A DNA stretch of 36,612 nt from a virus, in the IMG/VR virus record IMGVR_UViG_3300021424_000117, positions 1 through 36,612 of that record. One strand, written 5' to 3'. A program made the translations under genes and the position numbers. Position 1 is the stretch's first letter. Each line of letters starts with the position of its first letter. The notes below the pieces were generated by a model, which was not told the origin of the DNA, made no database searches, and saw only the letters and a list, made by a program, of their open reading frames with translations. Positions 16,058-23,062 of the stretch are shown here, one piece after another.

Positions 16058-16528
16058 ATGAAAATAATTAAGTATAAAAAGAAACAGTTTAATCAGGACA
16101 TTGAAACACTAGTAGGAAAAATCAAGAAATCCAAAGTCGAGTTTAGTTATATTGTTGCTTTATCAAGAGGGGGTCTTATTCCTGGTGTTGTTCTCTCCCA
16201 TAAGCTAAAACTTAATCTTTGGCCAGTCTCTTGGTCTACAAGAGATAGTCAACAAAGAGAAACAAATACTTGGATTCCGGAAGATGTTAACGATGGTCAT
16301 AAGATTCTGGTTGTTGATGATATTGTTGATAGTGGTGCTTGTTTAACGTCGCTGTTTGAAGAATGGGATTCGTGTGTAGTAAATAAGATGAACCGCGAAA
16401 ATATTTACATTGCCACCTTGATTTATAACAAGGATCAGTGTATAGTGCCACAGTTTTATGCAAACAAGATTTCAAGAAAAAAAACTCCAGAATGGTTTGA
16501 GTTCTGGTGGGAGGATTCGAATGGCTAG
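16058..16528 (+). CDS. Phosphoribosyltransferase-like protein
   Basis: A 156-residue protein of type I phosphoribosyltransferase fold: VALSRGGLIPGVVLSHKL (residues 33-50) and the PRPP-binding loop ILVVDDIVDSGACL (about 83-96). Such enzymes join a base to PRPP or cleave nucleotides; XGPRT-like and ComF-like members have this look. The substrate base is unknown. Its placing between queE and queD suggests handling of a purine or deazapurine, but this is context only. It starts two bases after the oxygenase stop, and its end overlaps the queD start by eight bases. Confidence 0.83.
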   Translation: MKIIKYKKKQFNQDIETLVGKIKKSKVEFSYIVALSRGGLIPGVVLSHKLKLNLWPVSWSTRDSQQRETNTWIPEDVNDGHKILVVDDIVDSGACLTSLFEEWDSCVVNKMNRENIYIATLIYNKDQCIVPQFYANKISRKKTPEWFEFWWEDSNG

Positions 16529-16985
16529 TAATTTTTATTCTACAAAAAGGATTGGTCCCATATCTACTGGCCACCGTCAGTGGAGAGACAAAGGTCACTG
16601 TAGGTGGGCTCATGGGTATGGTCGCTATGTTAAGTTTACCTTTGCATGTACTACCCTAGATGATAAGATGTGGTGCATGGACTTTGGTGACCTGAAGTGG
16701 GTTAAGGGGTGGTTAGAGGAACAGTGGGACCATAGAATGCTCATCGCTTCTGATGACCCTTTGCTCCCTGAGTGGGAGAGACTCCACGCAATTGATGGTA
16801 TTAACCTTAATGTGATGGATGTATCAAAAGGACATGGTCCTGGTATTGAAGGGTCATGTAAATTTGTATTTGATAACATTAATCCAAAGATAAAAGAGTT
16901 GACTAACAACCGCGTTTGGATTGATACTATAGAGATCTACGAGCATGAGTTTAACTCTGCTCTTTATATTAACCCGGAGGTGTAA
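16521..16985 (+). CDS. queD: 6-carboxytetrahydropterin synthase (QueD)-like
   Basis: A 154-residue T-fold protein. STGHRQWRDKGHCRWAHGYGRYVKFTF holds H18, the catalytic-type C27 and H31; MDFGDLKWVKGWLEEQWDHRMLI matches the DFxxLK and LDHxxLN motifs; IEIYEHEFNSALY matches the C-terminal VxExxxxxAxY. QueD converts dihydroneopterin triphosphate to 6-carboxytetrahydropterin, substrate of QueE. Odd point: the standard zinc motif HGH reads H31-G-Y33 here, so one usual zinc ligand is replaced. Start at the ATG 16521 (GGGAGGA just upstream, 16509-16515). Confidence 0.88.
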   Translation: MASNFYSTKRIGPISTGHRQWRDKGHCRWAHGYGRYVKFTFACTTLDDKMWCMDFGDLKWVKGWLEEQWDHRMLIASDDPLLPEWERLHAIDGINLNVMDVSKGHGPGIEGSCKFVFDNINPKIKELTNNRVWIDTIEIYEHEFNSALYINPEV

Positions 16986-16987
16986 AG

Positions 16988-17935
16988 ATGGGTATTGATT
17001 ATTCCAGCAAGATGCCAGATCTTGTATTTAAATACGATGATAAATTTTATTGTGATGAATTGCCTGACCCTCAGGTAAATCCTGTTCTACCTGGTGCTAG
17101 AGTACCTCTTCGTAAGGTTGGTATTGCTCCAGTGGATCTTCCTATTATGGTCAAGCGTCGAGATGGCCATACTCAGCAGTTGCAGGCAGAAGCCAGTCTT
17201 TATTGCTCTTTAGATGACCCTAATTCTAAGGGACTGAATCTTTCAAGACTCTATCTCCTTATGCATAATAAAATCAAAGACCATCTTTCGATTGATGGTA
17301 TCCAAGGAGCACTGAAGGAGCTTGCGGAGCAGCAGAATAGTAAGAATGCTTACTGTAAGCTTCGCTTTAAGTATCCTTGGACCCAGGATGCTCTTCGCTC
17401 TCGTAGAGATGATAATCCTGAAGAGAAGCTCAGAGGCCATATTGCCTATAAGATCGAATTAGAAGGTCAATATAGAAGTGGTCAGTGTAAGTTCTTCTTG
17501 ACTGTTGATTATGTCTATAGCTCAACCTGCCCCTGTTCGTTTGAGCTAGCGTATGATGCTCGCACTCATAGACAAGCTGCTGCTAATGCTCATAGTCAGA
17601 GATCTATTCTAAAAGTTAAGGTTGAGTTTGATCCCGAGAGGATTATTTGGTTTGAAGATGTTATTGAACTTTGTAGAAAGCATATTCCAACTGAAGTTCA
17701 GATTGTTGTTAAAAGACGAGATGAACAAGCATTTGCTGAATTGAATGGTGCCAACCTGTTGTTCTCTGAAGACGTTTGCCGTATTATGTACGCTGCGTTA
17801 GACGAATGGTATAACAAGGGTCGTATTAAAGACTTCTCTCTAGCCGTATCGCACGAAGAGAGTCTACATCCTTGGAATGCTATTGCCGTTACTTCTAAGT
17901 TCAATCCTAGTGAGGTTCCTGGGTGTCTGGTTTAA
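16988..17935 (+). CDS. folE2: GTP cyclohydrolase I type 2 (FolE2)
   Basis: A 315-residue protein of the FolE2 (GTP cyclohydrolase IB) family. DPQVNPVLPGARVPLRKVGI and LPIMVKRRDGHTQQLQAEASLYCSL are N-terminal hallmarks, GLNLSRLYLLM fits the GxxMSR segment, and YSSTCPCSFELAYDARTHRQAAANAHSQRS (read C181-P-C183 through AHSQRS) is the metal-site region. It makes dihydroneopterin triphosphate from GTP, feeding QueD then QueE. It follows queD by two bases and its end overlaps a GIY-YIG gene. Carriage by the phage means flux into the pathway need not depend on host FolE. Confidence 0.9.
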   Translation: MGIDYSSKMPDLVFKYDDKFYCDELPDPQVNPVLPGARVPLRKVGIAPVDLPIMVKRRDGHTQQLQAEASLYCSLDDPNSKGLNLSRLYLLMHNKIKDHLSIDGIQGALKELAEQQNSKNAYCKLRFKYPWTQDALRSRRDDNPEEKLRGHIAYKIELEGQYRSGQCKFFLTVDYVYSSTCPCSFELAYDARTHRQAAANAHSQRSILKVKVEFDPERIIWFEDVIELCRKHIPTEVQIVVKRRDEQAFAELNGANLLFSEDVCRIMYAALDEWYNKGRIKDFSLAVSHEESLHPWNAIAVTSKFNPSEVPGCLV

Positions 17936-18309
17936 AAGATGCATATAGTTATCGGTATAGAGGCGTTTATGGTGTCTATAACGATGCGTGTGAATTGATG
18001 TATGTTGGTTCCACTTCTTTAGGTCTAAAGAACCTTGAAGAGAACCATAGAAAGGCAAGAGAGAAAGGTTACGACATGACTAACTTTAGGACATTGCTTG
18101 AAGAGCATCAGTCTTGGAAGTTTGTATGGCTAATCAAGCCACGAAACTGCCAGCAGCCTCACATTGAGTTTGCTGAACAGACTCTCATCCAAGCGATGAA
18201 ACCTAAGCATAATATTGACAAGACTCCATATAAGTCGTCAATTTATTATGACCGATATGCTGATGTCCTGCAGCTATATGGTGAAGAGTTGGAGTATTTG
18301 AATGATTAA
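17923..18309 (+). CDS. GIY-YIG domain protein
   Basis: A 128-residue protein with the GIY-YIG nuclease signature YRGVYGVYNDACELMYVGST (GVY near 17-19, YVG 27-29), followed by a basic stretch ENHRKAREKG with the expected arginine and a later glutamate in HIEFAEQTLIQAMKPKHNI. It has no separate DNA-recognition domain, so it could be a small stand-alone nuclease, a degenerate homing enzyme, or have another role. GTG start at 17923 overlaps the end of folE2 by 13 bases and its stop overlaps the next ATG, so it is embedded in the operon rather than inserted as a free-standing intron enzyme. Confidence 0.78.
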   Translation: MSGLKDAYSYRYRGVYGVYNDACELMYVGSTSLGLKNLEENHRKAREKGYDMTNFRTLLEEHQSWKFVWLIKPRNCQQPHIEFAEQTLIQAMKPKHNIDKTPYKSSIYYDRYADVLQLYGEELEYLND

Positions 18310-18691
18310 GAAAAAGATTTGGGTGACGTTCCAAAAGGAAGGCATCCATTGCTATCCAGCTGCAGCAACAGACGAAAAGCTAAAAGATGTTGCATTCCTA
18401 GCTAACCCACATAGACATATGTTCCACTTTAAGGTTTACCTTGAAGTGTTTCACGATGATAGAGATGTGGAGTTCATTCTCTTGAAGAGAGAACTTGAGG
18501 CCCTATATGGTAATGGAACATTAAAGCTTGACTTCATGTCTTGTGAAATGATTGCAGAAGAACTTCTTACATACCTGAAAAATCAGTATCCAGGAAGAGA
18601 TGTTACAATTATTGTTAGCGAAGATAATGAGAATGGGTGTGAGCTTGTATATGAGCGATACATTCCTGTTCAATCTATGAAGGATGAATAA
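18302..18691 (+). CDS. Divergent PTPS/T-fold-like protein next to the DpdA-like gene
   Basis: A 129-residue protein. Its motif order resembles 6-pyruvoyltetrahydropterin synthase/QueD: IHCYPAA (H15), HRHMFHFKV (H37, H39, H42) in place of the HGH strand, RDVEFILLKRELE in place of DFxxLK, SCEMIAEELLTYL in place of PTxExxA, and VTIIVSEDNENGCELVYE in place of VxExxxxxAxY. This is a reading of spacing, not a database result. A second T-fold protein beside a transglycosylase could be a late-step enzyme or a partner subunit. It overlaps the GIY-YIG stop by eight bases. Confidence 0.55.
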   Translation: MIKKKIWVTFQKEGIHCYPAAATDEKLKDVAFLANPHRHMFHFKVYLEVFHDDRDVEFILLKRELEALYGNGTLKLDFMSCEMIAEELLTYLKNQYPGRDVTIIVSEDNENGCELVYERYIPVQSMKDE

Positions 18692-18692
18692 T

Positions 18693-19544
18693 ATGACAGA
18701 GTTTTGCCACATTGCTCCTATTGACTTTCTTGACCTTGTTAAGGGTAGAAGTCATCACTTAACCCTAGCGCATCTTGTTGACACGAGCAATGAGTATACT
18801 GAGTTCTATAGGAACCAGACTTGCGTTAACATCATGGACAATAGTGCCTTTGAGATGTATAAGCAAAGCAAGCCAATGCTAACACCTGCCAAAGTTTTAG
18901 AGATGGCAAGTATTATTAGAGCCAATTATGTTGTCATGTCAGACTATCCAGGTGAGCATTCATCAAAGACTATCCAGGCAGCAATTGACCTAGCACCTCT
19001 CTTTAGAGCGCAAGGGTTTGGTACATTCTTTGTACCTCAGTCGAAGGTTGGAGATAAGGAAGATTTAATTAGTGCTTTTGATTGGGCTTCAACATCCAAG
19101 CATGTAGACTATATTGGTGTGTCTATCCTTGGTGTTCCTAATGCATATGGTGTAGAGAAAGGTAACAAACTTCAACGATTTGTTGCTCGTTTCATGTTCA
19201 TGCAAGAGTTATATGACCGTGGCATCCTTCAACGTATCCGAAACAACAAAAAGAAGATCCACTTCTTAGGTATGGTCGATGGTCCAAATGAAATTAAGTT
19301 GATGGAGCCATATAGAGATTATATTGACACTTGGGATAGTAGTGCTGCTATTTGGTTAGGGTTGAATGGTGGAACATTTGATGGAAGTCCAACTGGTATC
19401 TTTGATGGTAAGTTTGAGAAGGAAGTGGACTTTGATCTCAAGCAAGCTGATACACCAATTGACTTTTACCGTATGGCAAAGTATAATATGGATTACATTG
19501 ATACAATTGTAACCAAATATTTAAATGATGATCCGGGGTATTGA
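18693..19544 (+). CDS. dpdA: DpdA/TGT-like transglycosylase, putative 7-deazaguanine DNA insertase
   Basis: About 283 residues with tRNA-guanine-transglycosylase barrel motifs: IMDNSAFE (D49), VVMSDYPG (D84), TFFVPQ, DYIGVSILGVP, IHFLGMVDGPNEI (190-201) and DTWDSSAAIWLGL (D212, D215). It is shorter than tRNA TGTs and lacks an obvious C-terminal zinc C-x-C site, as in the phage/bacterial DpdA branch that swaps guanine for a deazaguanine in DNA. With FolE2, QueD and QueE just upstream it would complete a DNA-modification pathway. The ATG at 18693 is chosen over 18684 because AAGGA (18680-18684) is better spaced. Substrate (CDG or a later derivative) is unknown. Confidence 0.8.
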   Translation: MTEFCHIAPIDFLDLVKGRSHHLTLAHLVDTSNEYTEFYRNQTCVNIMDNSAFEMYKQSKPMLTPAKVLEMASIIRANYVVMSDYPGEHSSKTIQAAIDLAPLFRAQGFGTFFVPQSKVGDKEDLISAFDWASTSKHVDYIGVSILGVPNAYGVEKGNKLQRFVARFMFMQELYDRGILQRIRNNKKKIHFLGMVDGPNEIKLMEPYRDYIDTWDSSAAIWLGLNGGTFDGSPTGIFDGKFEKEVDFDLKQADTPIDFYRMAKYNMDYIDTIVTKYLNDDPGY

Positions 19545-19545
19545 T

Positions 19546-19830
19546 ATGGCAGAAGTGAAATATAGATTTAGAGAAGATAAGGTCTTGATTGAGGCCTTAA
19601 AGTATGTTAATGGAACTTATCAACAGCATTATGTTGGTAAGGAAGAAGTCCAGACAATTGATGTTTGGAATTCATTAGGTAGTGTTGATACTACAGCAAG
19701 GGATACTGCTATTAAGTATCTAATGAGATATGGTAAGAAGGATGGATACAATAAAAAGGATTTGCTCAAGGCAATTCACTATATTGTTCTACTCTATCAC
19801 TTCACACAACCTCAGGAAGACAAGGTATGA
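19546..19830 (+). CDS. DUF3310-family protein (predicted nucleotide-related)
   Basis: A 94-residue protein with the DUF3310 pattern: VQTIDVWNSLGSV, then DTAIKYLMRYGKKDGYNKKDLLKAIHYIVLL. This small helical domain is common in phages and sometimes annotated as a nucleotide kinase without firm proof. It starts at the ATG 19546, with GGGG just upstream, immediately after the DpdA-like stop; its stop overlaps the next start. It may be co-transcribed with the modification locus. Confidence 0.8.
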   Translation: MAEVKYRFREDKVLIEALKYVNGTYQQHYVGKEEVQTIDVWNSLGSVDTTARDTAIKYLMRYGKKDGYNKKDLLKAIHYIVLLYHFTQPQEDKV

Positions 19831-20321
19831 TGATCCATATTATGGGTGAGCATGGATCTAAGCTCACAAATGTACAACCAGGCGATGTCCAGCCTAATGC
19901 TGTTGATCTAAGACTTGGTAAGGTATTTAAGATTAGTAGCAATGTGTGTACTCTTTCTGAGACACAAAAAGGTCATAGAGGTTCTGTTGAACTTCAGCCA
20001 GATGAAAATGGTTTTTGGAACCTAGATCAAGGTACATATGAAGTTGTAATGGAAAATATTATTGAAGTAGGTGAAGGAGAAGCTGGATGGGTTATCACTC
20101 GTTCTACTCTTAACCGTAATGGTGTCTTCTTAACTTCGGGTCTCTATGATTCTGGCTACCATGGAGTGATGGCTGGTGCAATGCATGTTCATTGTGGACC
20201 ATTTAGCATTCAGAAGGGTACGCGAGTAGGCCAATTTCTTTTATTCAAGGCTGAGAGTCTACATAAATATGATGGTAGTTATGGCTTAAATAAAGAGCAT
20301 GATAAAAAGTATGGCGTATAA
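19827..20321 (+). CDS. dUTPase / dCTP deaminase superfamily protein
   Basis: A 164-residue protein of this trimeric beta fold: VQPNAVDLRLGKVFKI, GWVITRSTLNRNGVFLTSGLYDSGYHG, and KGTRVGQFLLFKAESLHKYDGSYG correspond to the conserved motifs. The catalytic glutamate of dCTP deaminase is not evident (the strand reads MAGAMHVHC), while the D of LYDSGY, shared with dUTPases, is kept. A role in lowering dUTP is thus more likely than deamination, but a modified-nucleotide substrate cannot be excluded given the neighbours. Overlaps DUF3310 upstream and the deformylase downstream. Confidence 0.8.
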   Translation: MMIHIMGEHGSKLTNVQPGDVQPNAVDLRLGKVFKISSNVCTLSETQKGHRGSVELQPDENGFWNLDQGTYEVVMENIIEVGEGEAGWVITRSTLNRNGVFLTSGLYDSGYHGVMAGAMHVHCGPFSIQKGTRVGQFLLFKAESLHKYDGSYGLNKEHDKKYGV

Positions 20322-20820
20322 GTTGATTGAACATAGTAGTGCAATCTTAGAACAAGAATTGCCATTATTTGATTTTCAAAACCCACCCACTGATCCAGAA
20401 GAACTTGCAAGGAATCTTTTGGATACTATGCGAGAGCATAAGGGTATTGGGTTATCTGCAAACCAGGTAGGTCTTCCATATAGATTGTTTGTTATGGAAG
20501 GAGATCCTGTCTTTGCTTGCTTCAATCCTAAGATAGTAGACGTCTCAGAAGAGATAGTTTCTCTTATTGAGGGCTGCTTATCTTACCCTGGTGTTGCTGT
20601 GCCTGTTAAAAGGCCAGCCCACGTTCGTGTTCGATTTACAGCACCTAACGGTAATACAATGACAAGAAAGTTTACTGGTATGACTGCCAGAATCTTTTTG
20701 CATGAGTATGACCACCTACAAGGAATCAACTTCTTTAGAAAGATGCACCCAGTGCATAAAGAAAAAGCTCTAAGACAGTTGAAGAAATATACACGTTATT
20801 TGAAAAACCAACAGAGGTAA
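20311..20820 (+). CDS. def: Peptide deformylase
   Basis: A 169-residue protein with all three deformylase motifs: GIGLSANQVG (45-54), EGCLSYPG (C89) and HEYDHLQG (H131, E132, H135), giving the metal ligands and catalytic Glu. It removes the formyl group from nascent proteins. Phage deformylases are known in marine T4-like phages. Start at ATG 20311 overlaps the previous stop; the typical short N-terminal helix of bacterial Def is partly trimmed, as in other phage versions. Confidence 0.95.
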   Translation: MAYKLIEHSSAILEQELPLFDFQNPPTDPEELARNLLDTMREHKGIGLSANQVGLPYRLFVMEGDPVFACFNPKIVDVSEEIVSLIEGCLSYPGVAVPVKRPAHVRVRFTAPNGNTMTRKFTGMTARIFLHEYDHLQGINFFRKMHPVHKEKALRQLKKYTRYLKNQQR

Positions 20821-20825
20821 TTATA

Positions 20826-21131
20826 ATGAATATTAAGATTGTTAAGTTAGTAAATGGTGACGAGATCATTTGCGATCTACAAGAAACCAAAACAAAGTTA
20901 AAGCTCAATAAGCCATTGCTTCTTGCTTTCCAGGAAAACCGTTTGGTGTTTGTTCCATTTATGCAGTACACAACAGCAATGGAAGGTTTTGAACTCCTTC
21001 CAGCAGGTGTTCTATTTGTTACGAATCCAGTTGATTCGTTGATTAATGATTATCAGATGGCTACCAGCCAGATCGTAACTCCTCCACAGGCTGTAGGTGG
21101 TAAGAAGAGTCTCCTTCGCGCCGTGGAGTAA
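20826..21131 (+). CDS. Sm-like fold candidate protein, second copy
   Basis: A 101-residue protein. MNIKIVKLVNGDEIICDLQETKTKLKLNKPLLLAFQEN then LVFVPFMQYTTAMEGFELLPAGVLFVTNPVDSLINDYQMAT has the Sm-type pattern (KLxNGDEI, strand, kP, PFM) and parallels the product at 10076-10492 segment by segment. Function is unknown; RNA or nucleoprotein binding is inferred from the fold only. It lies five bases after the deformylase and seven before the glycosyltransferase-like gene. Confidence 0.65.
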   Translation: MNIKIVKLVNGDEIICDLQETKTKLKLNKPLLLAFQENRLVFVPFMQYTTAMEGFELLPAGVLFVTNPVDSLINDYQMATSQIVTPPQAVGGKKSLLRAVE

Positions 21132-21137
21132 TAAACA

Positions 21138-22100
21138 ATGGAAATTAAAATTGAAGTAGAAGAGTTGCGGAAGAGGTCACTCTTTATAGCAACCCCAATG
21201 TATGGCGGCCAGTGTCACGGTAACTATACTCGCTCAATGTGTGACTTAACTGCACTTTGCGTGAAGTATGGTATCAACATGAAGGTCTATTATCTTTTTA
21301 ACGAATCACTAATCACAAGAGCTCGTAACTATTGTTCTGATGAGTTTATGAGAAGTGACTTCACCCACATGATGTTTATTGACTCTGATATTGGATTTGA
21401 TCCTAACGATGTTATTACATTGTTGGCTCTTCAGTCTGATGAGTCACAATTTGACATTATCGGTGGTCCATATCCTAAGAAGTGCATTTCATGGGAAAAG
21501 GTTAAGCAGGCTGTTGATAAGGGTGTTGCAGATGAGAATCCAAATGCTCTTGATCAGTTTGTTGGTGATTATGTATTCAACCCAGTTATTGCTAAGGAAG
21601 GCCCAACTCAGATCAAGCTAAGTGAGCCAGCTGAGGTATTAGAGATTGGTACTGGCTTTATGATGATTCGAAAGAATACATTCAAGAAGTTCCAAGAAAC
21701 ATTCCCATATCAGTCTTATAAGCCAGACCATGTTCGTACGGCTCATTTTGATGGATCAAGAGAGATCTTCGCATTCTTTGATACACCAATTGATGGTAAG
21801 AGAATGTATATGGGCGCTGAACTTCGTGCATACTTGGAAGCCAATCCAGGTGCCACACCCGATGATATTGTTAAGTTTGTTGATGATCCTAACAATACTA
21901 TCCTTAGACAGTATTCTAAGAGATATCTCTCTGAAGATTATATGTTCTGTCAGTGGGTTCGTAATATGGGCTTGAAGGTTTGGTTGTGTCCTTGGATGCA
22001 ACTAAACCATACTGGATCTTATACATTTGGTGGTAGTCTTGCTGCCCTAGCATCTGTTGGTGCTGCTGCTACAGCTGATGTTTCTAAGATTAAAAAATAA
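21138..22100 (+). CDS. Glycosyltransferase-like protein (GT-A type)
   Basis: A 320-residue protein. SLFIATPMYGGQCHGNYTRSM at the N-terminus, MKVYYLFNESLITRARN and MMFIDSDIGFDPNDVITLLA with a D82-S-D84 (DxD) motif, plus a later EDYMFCQWVRNMGLKVWLCPWMQLNHTGSYTFGG segment, fit a GT-A fold glycosyltransferase using a metal-bound nucleotide sugar. Acceptor unknown: host surface glycans, virion proteins or modified DNA are all possible. The C-terminus (AALASVGAAATADVSKIKK) is low complexity. Confidence 0.72.
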   Translation: MEIKIEVEELRKRSLFIATPMYGGQCHGNYTRSMCDLTALCVKYGINMKVYYLFNESLITRARNYCSDEFMRSDFTHMMFIDSDIGFDPNDVITLLALQSDESQFDIIGGPYPKKCISWEKVKQAVDKGVADENPNALDQFVGDYVFNPVIAKEGPTQIKLSEPAEVLEIGTGFMMIRKNTFKKFQETFPYQSYKPDHVRTAHFDGSREIFAFFDTPIDGKRMYMGAELRAYLEANPGATPDDIVKFVDDPNNTILRQYSKRYLSEDYMFCQWVRNMGLKVWLCPWMQLNHTGSYTFGGSLAALASVGAAATADVSKIKK

Positions 22101-22117
22101 CTTGAGGTAATTATATT

Positions 22118-22366
22118 ATGGCATTTGATAAACAAAAAGTGAAAGCAGTCCTTGTTGAAGTTTCAAATTCATTGACCCGCATTGATGCAGAGAAGGAATT
22201 CGTTAAGGATGCAATTGATGCTGCATCTAAGATTCATGAGATTCCTAAGAAGACATTAAACAAAATGGCAAAGGTATTCCATAAAAATAACTACGCCCAA
22301 GAGTTGTCTTCCATTGAAGAATTTACTACAATGTATGAGAATATTGTTGGTAATACTGAAAAGTGA
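22118..22366 (+). CDS. dsbA: DsbA-like double-strand DNA-binding late transcription protein
   Basis: An 82-residue helical protein. The C-terminal part KTLNKMAKVFHKNNYAQELSSIEEFTTMYENIVG parallels T4 DsbA (FNRLLALYHKDNRDVFEAETEEVVELYDTVF), a small DNA-binding protein tied to late promoters. Length matches (T4: 89). It sits directly before gp45, the clamp that activates late transcription. The similarity is read by eye over about 35 residues, so the call is moderate. Confidence 0.65.
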   Translation: MAFDKQKVKAVLVEVSNSLTRIDAEKEFVKDAIDAASKIHEIPKKTLNKMAKVFHKNNYAQELSSIEEFTTMYENIVGNTEK

Positions 22367-22384
22367 TAAGGGACTTATTATATT

Positions 22385-23059
22385 ATGAAAATTTCTACAC
22401 AGACCCTACAGGTCTTAAAAAACTTTGCGTCGATTAATCCTAATCTGTTGGTGAAACCGGGAAACGTACTCAGTACAATTAGCACTAATAAAAATATTCT
22501 TGCGAAGGCTACGGTTACAGAGTCGTTCCCGGTCTCATTTGCTATCTATGATATGCAACAGTTCTTGGGTGTGATCAGTATCTTTGAAGATCCTGATTTT
22601 ACGTTTAATGATAACTCTGTAACTGTTTCTTCTGAAGGAAGATCGGTAGAGTATGTTTATGCTAGCCAGGAGATGGTTGTTCACCCTTCTGAGAGTGTAA
22701 TTCAAAAGATCGCTGTAGCCAATCCTGAGATTACATTTGATCTTACCGCCCAGGGCCTTAACGAAGTAATTAAGGCTACAGCTATCCTACAGCTTGATAA
22801 ATTGAATGTCATTAGTAATGATGGCAAGGTTAATGTTGTTGTTGCTGACCCTAAGAACCCATCCTCCAATAAGTTCTCTCTTACAGTCAACGGCACCGCT
22901 AATGCAGACCTAGCAATGGCATTTGCCGCTGAGAACTTGAAGTTGATTGCTGGAGACTATAAGGTTAATATTTCATCCAATGGTGTGAGTTCATTCAAGA
23001 ACGATAAGCTAAACCTAGAATACTTTATTGCTGCAGACGTTAAGTCGAAGAAGGCTTAA
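22385..23059 (+). CDS. 45: Sliding clamp gp45
   Basis: A 224-residue protein matching T4 gp45: MKISTQTLQVLKNFASINPNLLVKPG, FPVSFAIYDMQQFLGVISIFEDP, LNEVIKATAILQLDKLNVI, and LKLIAGDYKVNISSNGVSSF all align with T4 counterparts. The trimeric clamp gives gp43 polymerase its processivity and acts as mobile activator of gp55-dependent late transcription. Followed by its loader genes in canonical order. Confidence 0.96.
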   Translation: MKISTQTLQVLKNFASINPNLLVKPGNVLSTISTNKNILAKATVTESFPVSFAIYDMQQFLGVISIFEDPDFTFNDNSVTVSSEGRSVEYVYASQEMVVHPSESVIQKIAVANPEITFDLTAQGLNEVIKATAILQLDKLNVISNDGKVNVVVADPKNPSSNKFSLTVNGTANADLAMAFAAENLKLIAGDYKVNISSNGVSSFKNDKLNLEYFIAADVKSKKA

Positions 23060-23062
23060 TTT

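Noticed and set aside
13967-19544. QueC gene within the 7-deazaguanine locus
   Set aside because: No product has the SGGxDS ATP-binding motif; the PRTase at 16058 has a PRPP loop instead.
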